From Sphingobium sp. 15-1 (lineage in GTDB: Bacteria; Pseudomonadota; Alphaproteobacteria; Sphingomonadales; Sphingomonadaceae), in the NCBI RefSeq assembly GCF_013375535.1, contig NZ_JABXJG010000002.1, positions 186,001 through 250,000 on the forward strand: DNA of 64,000 bases. The letters run 5' to 3'. A program made the position numbers and the translations under genes. The notes under the pieces were generated by a model. That model had not been told where the DNA came from, ran no database searches, and saw only the letters and a program-made list of their open reading frames with translations. This document shows positions 32,685 through 41,615 of this stretch, piece by piece; position 1 is the first letter of the stretch, and each line of letters opens with the position of its first letter.

Positions 32685-34178
32685 GTGCCGCCGACCTATT
32701 CGACCGAACAAGCGCTTGCGGGCGTGGATGGGCTTGACGACATTCTCTCCGGCGGGCTGACGCGCGGCCGGGTGTTTCTCCTCGAAGGCAGCCCGGGCAC
32801 CGGCAAGACCACCATTGCGATGCAATTTCTGATCGAGGGCGCCAAACGGGCCGAACGCTGCCTCTACATCACCCTGTCCGAAACCGAGGATGAACTGCGC
32901 GAAAGCGCGCAGTCGCACCGCTGGGATCTCGCCGGGGTCGACCTTTTCGAACTGGTGCCCCCCGAAAGCCTGTTGGATGAGCAACAGCAGCAAAGCCTGC
33001 TCTATTCGTCCGACCTGGAACTGGGCGAGACCACGCGCCGCATCTTCGACGCGTTCGAGCGAGTGAAGCCCGACCGGGTGGTGCTGGACAGCCTGTCGGA
33101 AATCCGTCTGCTGGCGCAAAGCTCACTGCGCTATCGCCGCCAGATATTGGCGCTGAAGCATTTCTTCTCGAAACAGAACACCACCGTGCTGATGCTAGAC
33201 GATCTGACGGCGGAGGTCGCGGACAAGACCGTCCACAGCGTTGCCCATGGGGTTATCCGGCTGGAGGAGCTGTCGCCCGGCTACGGCCCGGAACGGCGGC
33301 GGCTGCGCATCATCAAATATCGCGGCCGGCACTTTCGCGGCGGGTTCCACGATTTCGTCATCGAGGAAGGGGGCGTCCGCGTCTTTCCGCGCCTGGTGGC
33401 GGCGGAACATAAGACCAGCTTCGTACGCGACCTCCTGAAAAGCGATTCCGCCGAATTCGACGCGCTGTTGGGGGGTGGCGTCGAACGCGGCTCCAGCGTG
33501 CTCGTCCTCGGTCCCGCGGGCACCGGCAAGTCGCTGCTCGCCCTGACCTTCGTGAGCGCGGCGGTGGCGCGGCGGGAAAAAGCCGCCATGTTCGTCTTCG
33601 ATGAGGAGATCGGCCTGCTCTTCAACCGCGCAAAGGGGCTTGGCATCGACATGCAGGCCATGACGGATGCAGGACATCTGGTGATCGAGCAGGTGGACGC
33701 GGCCGAATTGTCCCCCGGGGAATTCTCCCAACGCGTACGCAACTGCGTGGAACGCCATGGGGTAAGGACCGTCGTCATCGACAGCCTGAATGGTTATCAA
33801 TCCTCCATGCCGGAAGAAAACGCGCTGGTCCTGCATATGCATGAACTTCTGCAATATCTGAACCGGCAAGGCGCCACGACCTTCCTGACGGTCGCGCAAC
33901 ATGGCCTGGTGGGCGACATGAAGGCGCCGGTCGACGTTACCTATCTGGCCGACACGGTCATCCTCCTGCGTTATTTCGAGGCGTTGGGCCGGGTGCGGCG
34001 TGCCATATCGATCATCAAGAAGCGGACGGGATCGCACGAAGACACCATTCGCGAATTTCGCATCGGTTCTTACGGCATCCGCCTGGGCGAACCGTTGACG
34101 GGCTTTCAGGGCGTGCTGCGCGGCGTGCCCCATTTCGTCGGAAGCCCGCCGGTGCTGCTCGAAGACGACAAGGCGTGA
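32685..34178 (+). CDS. KaiC-like RecA-superfamily ATPase (double domain)
   Basis: A 497-residue protein with two KaiC domains. The first Walker A is G35-SPGTGK-T42 and the second is G276-PAGTGK-S283. Walker B-like VVLDSLSEIR and VVIDSLNGYQ each follow, and the second domain has an acidic DEE pair (FVFDEEIGLLF) at the catalytic Glu position. The end, HEDTIREFRIGSYGIRLGEPL, aligns with the KaiC C-terminal segment that carries the phosphosites in cyanobacteria. KaiA and KaiB are absent here. Such noncyanobacterial KaiC proteins are tied to stress or signalling rather than a complete clock. The stop overlaps the GTG of a hybrid kinase (GTGA), indicating a functional pair. An Fnr-type box lies upstream. 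Confidence 0.9.
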   Translation: MPPTYSTEQALAGVDGLDDILSGGLTRGRVFLLEGSPGTGKTTIAMQFLIEGAKRAERCLYITLSETEDELRESAQSHRWDLAGVDLFELVPPESLLDEQQQQSLLYSSDLELGETTRRIFDAFERVKPDRVVLDSLSEIRLLAQSSLRYRRQILALKHFFSKQNTTVLMLDDLTAEVADKTVHSVAHGVIRLEELSPGYGPERRRLRIIKYRGRHFRGGFHDFVIEEGGVRVFPRLVAAEHKTSFVRDLLKSDSAEFDALLGGGVERGSSVLVLGPAGTGKSLLALTFVSAAVARREKAAMFVFDEEIGLLFNRAKGLGIDMQAMTDAGHLVIEQVDAAELSPGEFSQRVRNCVERHGVRTVVIDSLNGYQSSMPEENALVLHMHELLQYLNRQGATTFLTVAQHGLVGDMKAPVDVTYLADTVILLRYFEALGRVRRAISIIKKRTGSHEDTIREFRIGSYGIRLGEPLTGFQGVLRGVPHFVGSPPVLLEDDKA

Positions 34179-36187
34179 TCCCACATCTCTCCGAACGGGC
34201 ACTCATCCTCGCTCCGGTCGGACGCGATGCGGAGATCGCCGCCTCCATGCTGGGCGAAGCGGGATTGCGGTCGCAGGTCTGCGCGGATCTTCCCTCCCTG
34301 CTCAGCGGAATCGACCATGGGTCCGGCTTCGCGCTCGTCACGGAAGAGGCGCTGCACAATCGCGATCTCCATCCTCTGGTGGGCTGGCTGCAGAAACAGC
34401 CGGAATGGTCGGACTTCCCGTTCATCCTGCTCACGCGCAGAGGGGGCGGGCTGGAACGCAATCCGTCGGCTTCCCGCTATCTGGAGATGCTGGGCAACGT
34501 CAATTTCCTTGAACGTCCCTTTCATCCCACCACTCTGATCAGCCTGGCCCAATCGGCCCTGCGCGGCCGGCGCCGGCAATATGATGCAAGGGCGAGGCTG
34601 GAGGACCTGCATCGCGGCGCGGAAAAATATCGGTCGCTGTTCGATTCGATCGAAGCGGGCTTCTGCATCATAGAGGTGATCTTCGACGAGACGGGCAACC
34701 CCGCCGACTATCGCTTCATCGAAACCAATCCGGCCTTTTCGCGGCATATGGGTCTGACCGACGCCGTGGGGAAGACGATGCGATCCCTGGTGCCGGGGCA
34801 TGAACAGCATTGGTTCGACATTTACGGCCGCGTCGCCCGAACGGGGGAAAGCGTCCGTTTCGAGGATCAGGCTGAAGCGCTGGGCGGCTATTGGTACGAT
34901 GTCTACGCCTTCCGCGTGGGCGGGCCGGACACGCCGCAGGTCGCGGTGCTGTTCAACGACATCACCGAACGGCGCCGCATGGAGGCGGCCTTGCGCCAAA
35001 GCGAGGAGCGATTGCGCGCTCTCAACGAGACGCTGGAAGAGCGGGTGCAGCAGCGGTCCCGCGAACTGGAACTGGCGCAGGAGGCGCTGCGCCAGTCGCA
35101 GAAGCTGGAATCCATGGGGCAGCTTACCGGTGGCGTCGCCCATGACTTCAACAATCTGCTGACGCCGATCGTCGGCAGTCTCGACCTTCTCCATCGCCGC
35201 GGCCTGGGAACGGATCGGGAGCGCCGGCTGATCGAAGGCGCGCTGCAATCGGCGGACAGGGCCAAGATGCTGGTGCAGAGGTTGCTCGCCTTCGCCCGGC
35301 GGCAACCGCTGCAACCCACCGCCATCGACATTGGCGGGCTGGTGCGGGACATGCGCGACCTGATCGTCAGCACGTCCGGCCCCCGGGTGCAAGTCGATCT
35401 GGCGATCACCGACGGTCTGCCCGCGGCCCATGCCGACGCGAACCAGATCGAAATGGCGCTGCTGAACCTGGCGGTCAATGCGCGCGACGCCATGCCCGAT
35501 GGCGGACAACTCCGGATCGACGTGACATGCGAGGTCATGGCGCCCGAAAACGGCCTGCGTCTGCGGGAAGGCCGCTATATCCGGCTGTCGGTCGCGGACA
35601 ATGGCATCGGCATGGATCAGGATACCGCCGAAAAGGCGATCGAACCCTTTTTCACCACTAAGGGCGTGGGCCAGGGAACGGGGCTTGGCCTGTCGATGGT
35701 GCATGGACTGGTCGCGCAGTTGGGCGGCGCGCTGACGATCGAAAGCGCCATCGGTCAGGGCACGACGATCAGCCTCTGGCTGCCGACGAGCGCGATCGAG
35801 ATAGGGCAGGATGCCGCCGGACCGGAGCTGTCCGCGGTCAAGCTCGATCACGGCATGGCGCTGGTGGTCGATGACGAGGATCTGGTGCGGGCAAGCACCG
35901 TGCACATGCTGCGCGAACTGGGTTACGACGTGCTGGAGGCCAATTCCGCCGAACATGCGCTGGCGATCATGAAGACCGAACCGGACATCGACGTGCTCGT
36001 CACCGACCATCTGATGCCCGGCACGACGGGCACCGACCTGATCGAACAGGCAAGGCTACTCAAGCCGGAGATACGTGCATTGCTCATATCGGGCTATGCG
36101 GAGAATGCCGGCATTTCGGCGGAGCAGCCGCGACTGACCAAACCCTTCAAGCAGATCGACCTGGCCAAGAGCCTGGCAGCGCTGTGA
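34175..36187 (+). CDS. Hybrid histidine kinase with PAS and receiver domains
   Basis: A 670-residue cytoplasmic sensor kinase, partner of the KaiC-like protein. The N-terminal 130 residues look like a receiver-type fold (LILAPVGRDAEIAASMLGEAG) but lack an evident acidic phosphorylation pocket. A PAS domain follows, about 150-270, then a coiled coil. The HisKA box has H323 in GGVAHDFNNLL. The HATPase has N box LNLAVNARDAMPDGG and G boxes VADNGIG and GQGTGLGLSMV. A C-terminal receiver carries D611 in VTDHLMPG. Translation starts at GTG 34175, overlapping the upstream stop. No membrane segment is visible, so it senses a cytoplasmic signal, perhaps through the KaiC-like ATPase. No separate response regulator gene adjoins it. 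Confidence 0.9.
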   Translation: MIPHLSERALILAPVGRDAEIAASMLGEAGLRSQVCADLPSLLSGIDHGSGFALVTEEALHNRDLHPLVGWLQKQPEWSDFPFILLTRRGGGLERNPSASRYLEMLGNVNFLERPFHPTTLISLAQSALRGRRRQYDARARLEDLHRGAEKYRSLFDSIEAGFCIIEVIFDETGNPADYRFIETNPAFSRHMGLTDAVGKTMRSLVPGHEQHWFDIYGRVARTGESVRFEDQAEALGGYWYDVYAFRVGGPDTPQVAVLFNDITERRRMEAALRQSEERLRALNETLEERVQQRSRELELAQEALRQSQKLESMGQLTGGVAHDFNNLLTPIVGSLDLLHRRGLGTDRERRLIEGALQSADRAKMLVQRLLAFARRQPLQPTAIDIGGLVRDMRDLIVSTSGPRVQVDLAITDGLPAAHADANQIEMALLNLAVNARDAMPDGGQLRIDVTCEVMAPENGLRLREGRYIRLSVADNGIGMDQDTAEKAIEPFFTTKGVGQGTGLGLSMVHGLVAQLGGALTIESAIGQGTTISLWLPTSAIEIGQDAAGPELSAVKLDHGMALVVDDEDLVRASTVHMLRELGYDVLEANSAEHALAIMKTEPDIDVLVTDHLMPGTTGTDLIEQARLLKPEIRALLISGYAENAGISAEQPRLTKPFKQIDLAKSLAAL

Positions 36188-36319
36188 AGGCTTGGATGAG
36201 AGAGGGAGGCGGACGCGGGAATGATGGGCGAGACGACCGATGCAGGATCGGCTATCCCCTTGCGATCGCATCAGTCAGCGAGTGGGAGATCATGGTCAAT
36301 GGATCAAAGAAGCTGCATG

Positions 36320-36345
36320 GGAACTTTTCCAGCGCGCCTGCGTAA
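36320..36345 (+). promoter_or_regulatory. Possible EcfG-type promoter before the receptor-YfiR-kinase operon
   Basis: GGAAC (36320-36324), 16 bp, then CGTAA (36341-36345), 44 bp before the ATG at 36389. It matches the stress-sigma consensus GGAAC-N16-CGTT except in the last base. Confidence 0.4.
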
Positions 36346-36388
36346 CGACCGGTGGCGCGCGGGAGACCCTGCTTAGGGGGCAGTCCGG

Positions 36389-38335
36389 ATGCATGCGCAG
36401 GGGGGAATGATAGAGATGTCTCGGGCTTGGGCTTTTGGCAATGCGGCGTGTGCGGCTTTCATGGCCATGGGCCTTCTGCCATCATCTTTCTCCATCGCGC
36501 ATGCGCAGAGCATCGAAGAGCTGCGCGACATGCCGATCTCCGCCCTGTCGAAGCTGGACGTCACATCGGTCACCCGCTCGACCGCGTCGCTGGCGGACGC
36601 CCCCGCCTCCATCTATGTCATCACCCATGACGACATCGTGCGGTCCGGCACGCTGACGTTGCCGGGCATATTGCGGCTCGCGCCCAATCTGCAGGTCATG
36701 CGCGGCGGTCCCAACAATACGGTCGTCGCCGCGCGCGGGCTTAGCGGCAATGACCAGGCGCAGAATTTCTCCAACAAGCTGCTCGTCCTGATCGATGGCC
36801 GCAGCGTCTATTCGCCGCTCTATTCGGGGGTCTATTGGGACATGCCGGACATCCTGCCGGAGGATGTCGAACGGATCGAGGTGATCTCCGGCCCCGGCGC
36901 CACGCTATGGGGATCGAATGCGGTCAATGGCGTGATCAACATCATCACCCGCGATGCGGGGGCGTCGCAGGGCCTGTACGGAACGGGCGTGATCGGGAAC
37001 AGGACCTATGATCTGGGCCTGCGCTATGGCGGCCATGCGGGGGAAAATGCCAGCTACCGCCTGTTCGTCAAACGCCACGAAAATTTCGAAAGCGCGTCCG
37101 GCCTGGACGACGGCAACCGCCGGACGCAGGGCGGCTTCCGCTTCGACTGGAATGCGACCCCCGCCGATGCGTTGATGGTCCAGGGGGACGGCTATTACGG
37201 CTCCCGCTCGCAAGGCGCGGCGGCGGACGAGAATTTTCACGGCTATGACCTGCTCGCCCGCTGGCGCCATGCCGCGGCATCGGGCGCGACCCTGCAACTC
37301 CAGGCCTTTTACGATCACACGGCGCGCAGGATCGAGAATGACGGAGGCCGCTTCGCCCTGGATACGTTCGACGTCGAGGGGCAGCACAGCTTCACCCTGG
37401 GCGACGCCCACAACATCGTCTGGGGCGGCGGGGCGCGGATCAGCCATTATGTGATCGAGAAGATCCCCGGCCTGGACTTCGTGCCCCGCCAGCGCGACCT
37501 GTTCGTCGGCAATCTGTTCGCACAGGACAGCATCGCCATCACCCCGTCCCTGACGGGCACGATCGGCGCCAAGCTGGAACAGCGGAGTTATACGGACCTG
37601 ACCTTCCTGCCCAGCGTCCGCCTGTCCTGGAAGCCGGCGCCAACCACGCTGATCTGGGGCGCTGTGTCCCGCGCCGTGCGGTCGCCCACGCCGTTCGACG
37701 AGGATGTGGTGGAGACCATCGGCCAGACGGTCATCCTGACCGCCCTCTCCAGCTTCCGCTCCGAAAAGCTGACCGCCTATGAGCTTGGCACGCGGCTGAC
37801 GGTTTCGCCCCGCGCGTCGCTGTCCCTATCGACCTTCTACAATGTCTATGACGATCTGCGGTCGGTCGAACCCGCTCCCGGCGGTTTCCTGCCGCTGCGC
37901 TGGGGCAATGGGATAGAGGGGCACAGCTATGGCTTCGACGCCTGGGCCGACATTCGGGTGGCGGACTGGTGGCGGCTGAAGCCGGGTTACAGCCTGCTGA
38001 TCCAGAAATTCCGCTTCAAGCCGGACGCGGTGCCGCTGCTGGGCGTTTCCCAGGTGGGCAATGATCCCAAGCATCGCGCAACCCTGCGGTCCTCCATGGA
38101 CATCGGGCCGGAGGTGAATGTCGATTTCGACCTGCGCTATGTCTCCGCTTTGCCGGACCCGCATGTCCCGGCCTATGTCGAGCTGGGCGCCCGGCTGGGC
38201 TGGCAGTTCGACGAACGGGCCGAATTGTCGGTTTCGGGCTTCAACCTCCTCCACCGCCGCCATCAGGAGCTGCCCGCCTCGCAGGCGACGCCGCTCGGCC
38301 GCAGCGCGTTCGTGGCGCTCAAATGGACGATCTGA
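36389..38335 (+). CDS. TonB-dependent receptor of the YfiR-linked type
   Basis: A 648-residue TBDR, much shorter than the others here. After a signal peptide ending SIAHAQS, the mature N-terminus reads IEELRDMPISALSKLDVTSVTR. That motif is shared by receptors encoded beside YfiR/DUF4154 genes. The plug contains LVLIDGRSVYSPLYSGVYWDMPDILPEDVERIEVISGPGATLWGSNAVNGVINII, and the barrel ends FVALKWTI. The last 13 bases overlap the yfiR-like gene. Start codons at 36389, 36407 and 36416 are all possible; AGGGGG stands eight bases before 36389. The operon context suggests it takes part in signalling as well as, or in place of, bulk uptake. Confidence 0.9.
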   Translation: MHAQGGMIEMSRAWAFGNAACAAFMAMGLLPSSFSIAHAQSIEELRDMPISALSKLDVTSVTRSTASLADAPASIYVITHDDIVRSGTLTLPGILRLAPNLQVMRGGPNNTVVAARGLSGNDQAQNFSNKLLVLIDGRSVYSPLYSGVYWDMPDILPEDVERIEVISGPGATLWGSNAVNGVINIITRDAGASQGLYGTGVIGNRTYDLGLRYGGHAGENASYRLFVKRHENFESASGLDDGNRRTQGGFRFDWNATPADALMVQGDGYYGSRSQGAAADENFHGYDLLARWRHAAASGATLQLQAFYDHTARRIENDGGRFALDTFDVEGQHSFTLGDAHNIVWGGGARISHYVIEKIPGLDFVPRQRDLFVGNLFAQDSIAITPSLTGTIGAKLEQRSYTDLTFLPSVRLSWKPAPTTLIWGAVSRAVRSPTPFDEDVVETIGQTVILTALSSFRSEKLTAYELGTRLTVSPRASLSLSTFYNVYDDLRSVEPAPGGFLPLRWGNGIEGHSYGFDAWADIRVADWWRLKPGYSLLIQKFRFKPDAVPLLGVSQVGNDPKHRATLRSSMDIGPEVNVDFDLRYVSALPDPHVPAYVELGARLGWQFDERAELSVSGFNLLHRRHQELPASQATPLGRSAFVALKWTI

Positions 38336-38904
38336 CCCCTCCCCCCCGCAAGAGGCGTCCGGGCCGCCTGCGATGGGCGGCCCTGTTGTGCCTGTCGGTT
38401 CTGGCCGGGGGCGCGCCAGCGGCGGGAGCGGCCAATTCACCCTCCTCGCTGGAACGCGCCATCCAGGCGAATTTCCTGTTCAAATTCGCGCCCTTCGTGG
38501 AATGGCCGCCCGGAGCCTTTTCGGCCACGGACAGGAATTTCATCATCTGCGTCGTCGGAGAGGACCCTTTCGGCACGCTGTTGAACGACGTGGTGCGCGG
38601 CCAGAAGATGGTGGGCCGCCCCGTCGTGGTGCGGCGGACCGGCAATGAAACCGGCCCCGCGGGATGCCATATATTATTTGCGGGCGCATCGGCGGACCCC
38701 GGCTATGCGCCCTTCGCGACGACCCAGGGACAGCCGGTCCTGACCGTCGCGGACAGGAGCGCGGGGCCGACCGGGGCGATGATAGAATTTGTCAAGCAAA
38801 GCGGCCGCGTCCGCTTCCAGATCAACGACGGCGCGGCCCGCGCCCATGGCCTCAAGATCAGTTCCAAATTGCTTGGCCTTGCAATCGCGGTGGACAGGAA
38901 ATGA
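38323..38904 (+). CDS. yfiR: YfiR family periplasmic protein (DUF4154)
   Basis: A 193-residue exported protein of the YfiR family. After an Arg-rich start the signal peptide covers about residues 16-37 (WAALLCLSVLAGGAPAAGA). The mature part begins AIQANFLFKFAPFVEWP, the family hallmark, then FIICVVGEDPFG and ends VRFQINDGAARAHGLKISSKLL. Two cysteines, C76 and C115, are 39 residues apart, the same spacing as the C71-C110 disulfide of Pseudomonas aeruginosa YfiR as I recall it. A second conserved pair is not seen. There YfiR restrains the membrane cyclase YfiN. Here the partner encoded with an ATGA overlap is a hybrid histidine kinase. Confidence 0.88.
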   Translation: MDDLTPPPRKRRPGRLRWAALLCLSVLAGGAPAAGAANSPSSLERAIQANFLFKFAPFVEWPPGAFSATDRNFIICVVGEDPFGTLLNDVVRGQKMVGRPVVVRRTGNETGPAGCHILFAGASADPGYAPFATTQGQPVLTVADRSAGPTGAMIEFVKQSGRVRFQINDGAARAHGLKISSKLLGLAIAVDRK

Positions 38905-40628
38905 CGCAAGTACCCCAAAGCCGGCTCAGCCTGGGTAATGTCATTGCCCAGATGGCGACGCCCCTTTCCGCCGTGCTGATCGCCCTGATGCTGCTCGCCG
39001 CCGGTCTGGCGGCCACCTTCCAGCTCGAACAGCTCGCCCGCATCGAAAAGCTGCGGCAGACCACGGCCCAGGCGCAAATCCTGGCCAGCGGGATCGCCGC
39101 GCCGCTGGCCTTCGACGACGATGTCGCATTGCAGGAATATCTGAACGCGTTGAAGGCCGATCCTCAGATCGTCGCGGTAGCCGCCTATGATGGTCAGGGC
39201 GGCCTGGCGGGCGGTTTCGCCCGCGCGCCCGCCCGGCTGCCCGGAAGCGCGGAGGACGCCAGGCGGGACGCCCCCTCAAACGCGCTGGCCGTCGCCGTGC
39301 CGGTCAAGCAGGGCAGCACGCGACTGGGTTCCGTCTATCTCATGTCCACCCTGGACAGCCTGTCGCGCCGTCTGACGCGCTATCTGGGCATCGCGGTCAT
39401 CGTGCTTGCGGCATCGGTGCTGATCGTGATGCTCGCGGCATCCTATTCTTCCCTGCGCCGGGCGCATCAGACGCTGCAGGCGGAAATTGCCGGCCGCCAG
39501 CAAGCCGAGGAGGCGCTGCGCCAATCGCAGAAGATGGAGGCGATGGGCCAGTTGACCGGCGGCGTCGCGCATGATTTCAACAATCTGCTGATGGTCGCTT
39601 CCGGCGGGCTCGACCTGATGGAACGCACCAGCGATCCGGTCAGGCTGGAGAAGTTGAAGGCCGGGATACGCCAGGCCGTCGATCGCGGCGCGAAACTGAC
39701 GCGGCAGCTCCTCGCCTTTTCTCGCCGCACGCCGCTGAACCCGGAGGTCATCGATCTGCGCGAGCGGATCAAGGGCATGGACGCGCTGCTCGAACGCTCC
39801 CTGGGCGAAAGCATAGAGGTCGCCATGCACCTTCCCGCCGGTCTCTGGCCGGTGGAGGTGGATGCGTCGGAACTGGAAGTCGCGATCCTCAACATCGCCC
39901 TCAACGCGCGCGACGCCATGCCCAGGGGCGGCACCATCGTCATCGAGGGCGCGAACCTGCCCGGCGGCGGCGACCTGCCCGACCGGACGCAGATCGCCGT
40001 GACGGACGGCGGCGCAGGCATCGCGCCCGATCTGATCAACAAGATCTTCGAACCTTTCTACACGACGAAGGAAGTGGGCCAGGGAACCGGCCTGGGGCTC
40101 AGCCAGGTCTATGGCTTCGCGCGCGCATCGGGCGGCGAGGTGCTGGTCGACAGCATCGTCGGCCAGGGGACGACCATCACCCTGCTGCTGCCCCGCTCCC
40201 TGCTCCCCGCCCGGCACAGCGACAGCCTGGCCGAACCGGTGGCCGCTTTCGGCAAGCAGCGCATCCTGCTGGTCGAGGATGACGACAATGTGGCCGATAC
40301 GGTCGGCGGCATGCTGGTGGCGTTGGGCTATGAGGCGGAACGGGTCGACAATGGCGACGAGGCGCTTCGCCGGCTGGAGGAAAATGGCGAGTTCTCGCTG
40401 ATCCTCTCCGACATGATCATGCCGGGGGAGGTCAGCGGCATGGACCTGGCGCTGAAGATCAGGCAGCTTTGGCCGCATCTGGGAACGATGTTGATGACGG
40501 GCTACAGCGCGGCGGCGGCCTCCGCCGCGAAGGAGGGCATACCCCTTCTGGCAAAGCCGTTCACGATCCAGGATCTCTCGGTCCAGCTCATGACCGCGCT
40601 GGATCAGACGGGAGCAGGCAGGGCATAG
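38901..40628 (+). CDS. Membrane hybrid histidine kinase with CHASE8-like periplasmic sensor
   Basis: A 575-residue kinase. Transmembrane helices lie at about 20-40 and 161-180. Between them is a periplasmic domain (ILASGIAAPLAFDDDVALQEYLNALKADPQIVAVAAYD) that looks like CHASE8, the sensor of YfiN-type cyclases. The HisKA box has H224 in GGVAHDFNNLL. The HATPase follows with LNIALNARDAMPRGG and GQGTGLGLSQV. A C-terminal receiver carries D504 in LSDMIMPGE. The ATG overlaps the yfiR-like stop and has GGACAGGAA before it; longer in-frame starts fall inside yfiR. I infer that YfiR in the periplasm controls this kinase, replacing the usual diguanylate cyclase. The final output is unclear; no response regulator gene adjoins it. 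Confidence 0.9.
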   Translation: MTQVPQSRLSLGNVIAQMATPLSAVLIALMLLAAGLAATFQLEQLARIEKLRQTTAQAQILASGIAAPLAFDDDVALQEYLNALKADPQIVAVAAYDGQGGLAGGFARAPARLPGSAEDARRDAPSNALAVAVPVKQGSTRLGSVYLMSTLDSLSRRLTRYLGIAVIVLAASVLIVMLAASYSSLRRAHQTLQAEIAGRQQAEEALRQSQKMEAMGQLTGGVAHDFNNLLMVASGGLDLMERTSDPVRLEKLKAGIRQAVDRGAKLTRQLLAFSRRTPLNPEVIDLRERIKGMDALLERSLGESIEVAMHLPAGLWPVEVDASELEVAILNIALNARDAMPRGGTIVIEGANLPGGGDLPDRTQIAVTDGGAGIAPDLINKIFEPFYTTKEVGQGTGLGLSQVYGFARASGGEVLVDSIVGQGTTITLLLPRSLLPARHSDSLAEPVAAFGKQRILLVEDDDNVADTVGGMLVALGYEAERVDNGDEALRRLEENGEFSLILSDMIMPGEVSGMDLALKIRQLWPHLGTMLMTGYSAAAASAAKEGIPLLAKPFTIQDLSVQLMTALDQTGAGRA

Positions 40629-40734
40629 CGCAGCCATGCCGGGGCGGCGGCGCCCACGATGCGTAACTCTACCTATAGCGCCGGAGGGCGCGCTGATCGA
40701 AGCTCGTCCTTGGTCTGACGAGGAGGATCGCTTC

Positions 40735-41034
40735 ATGCGCCGTTTCCTGAGCATCTTGAGTCTGTCGACTCTCGTGATCGCCAATGCGGCATTCGCCCAG
40801 TCCGCCGTAACCGGCGGCCATGCCGGCCATCATCCCGCCGATGCGGCGACGCCCTCCCCCGCTCCGGCCTGCGACGCGGCGCATCCCTGCCCGATGATGA
40901 AGGGCGGGCATGACGCACAAGGGCCGGATGGAACCCAAGCGGCGGACCCCCATGGCCGGGCCGGACCTATGGAGGACTGCAAAGCCATGCATGGGCCGGA
41001 CCATGACGCGAAGACCCGCCCCTCCGCGCCATGA
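40735..41034 (+). CDS. Small exported His/Met/Cys-rich protein
   Basis: A 99-residue protein with a clean signal peptide (RRFLSILSLSTLVIANAAFAQ) and a mature part dominated by histidines, methionines and three cysteines (GGHAGHH, CDAAHPCPMMKGGHD, MEDCKAMHGPDHD). That composition suggests binding of copper or another soft metal in the periplasm, but no known family is recognised. AGGAGG stands eight bases before the ATG at 40735. An in-frame ATG at 40636 is less likely because it would bury the signal peptide. A short hairpin (GCGCC-GGAG-GGCGC) lies at about 40678-40691 in the leader. Hsp20 follows 52 bp downstream. Confidence 0.65.
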   Translation: MRRFLSILSLSTLVIANAAFAQSAVTGGHAGHHPADAATPSPAPACDAAHPCPMMKGGHDAQGPDGTQAADPHGRAGPMEDCKAMHGPDHDAKTRPSAP

Positions 41035-41086
41035 GCAAACAGGCGGCGGCTTTCATCTCGCACAAGGATAGGCAAGGAGAAGGACA

Positions 41087-41581
41087 ATGGCTGAATATCG
41101 CTCGTTGATACCCTTTGGCCGCGGCAACCTGTTGCGCGGCGGCTTTGATCCCTTTGTCGATTTTCGCAAGGAGATGGACCGGCTGGTCGATGATTTCGGC
41201 CGGGGCTGGACCGCCCCGCAGAGCGGCGACACCAAGGGCTTCCTGATCCCCAAGGTCGACATCGCTGAAACGGACAAAGGGCTTGAGCTGACCGCCGAAC
41301 TGCCGGGCTTCGATGAAAAGGACGTATCGCTGGACATTCACGAGGGCATGCTGACGATCAAGGCCGAGCATAAGGAAGAGCGCGAGGAAAAGGACGAGAA
41401 GAAGCATTATCATCTGGTCGAACGCAGCCAGGGCAGCTTCCTGCGCCGCTTCGCCCTGCCGTTCGAGGCTGACGCCGACAAGGCGACCGCTCAGCTTCAG
41501 AAGGGATTGCTGAAGGTCATCGTGCCCCGTCTTGCGACCGCGGAAAAGAAGCCGACGTCGATTCCGGTCGGGGGGGCATAG
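41087..41581 (+). CDS. Hsp20/alpha-crystallin family small heat-shock protein
   Basis: A 164-residue ATP-independent chaperone that holds unfolding proteins. The alpha-crystallin domain covers about 58-150: FLIPKVDIAETDKGLELTAELPGFDEKDVSLDIHEGMLTIKAEHKEEREEKDEKKHYHLVERSQGSFLRRFALPF. The GLLKVIVPR strand follows, matching the A-x-x-x-n-GvL motif. The C-terminal tail KKPTSIPV holds the I-x-I/V oligomerisation motif. AAGGAGAAGG precedes the ATG. I see no ROSE-type thermosensor or heat-shock promoter. It lies between the His-rich protein and an exporter operon. Confidence 0.94.
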   Translation: MAEYRSLIPFGRGNLLRGGFDPFVDFRKEMDRLVDDFGRGWTAPQSGDTKGFLIPKVDIAETDKGLELTAELPGFDEKDVSLDIHEGMLTIKAEHKEEREEKDEKKHYHLVERSQGSFLRRFALPFEADADKATAQLQKGLLKVIVPRLATAEKKPTSIPVGGA

Positions 41582-41615
41582 AAGCGCCTGACCGCATGAT
41601 GCTATAGCAAGGGGA

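Noticed and set aside
36261-36270. Palindrome TGCGATCGCA before the TBDR at 36389
   Set aside because: It contains the common GCGATCGC core and stands alone. Without repeats or a matching regulator it is not meaningful in GC-rich DNA.
38664-38900. An earlier in-frame start for the CHASE8-like kinase
   Set aside because: This part lies in the overlapping yfiR-like gene in another frame and codes an Arg-rich shadow. The ATG at 38901 has a ribosome site and the ATGA overlap.
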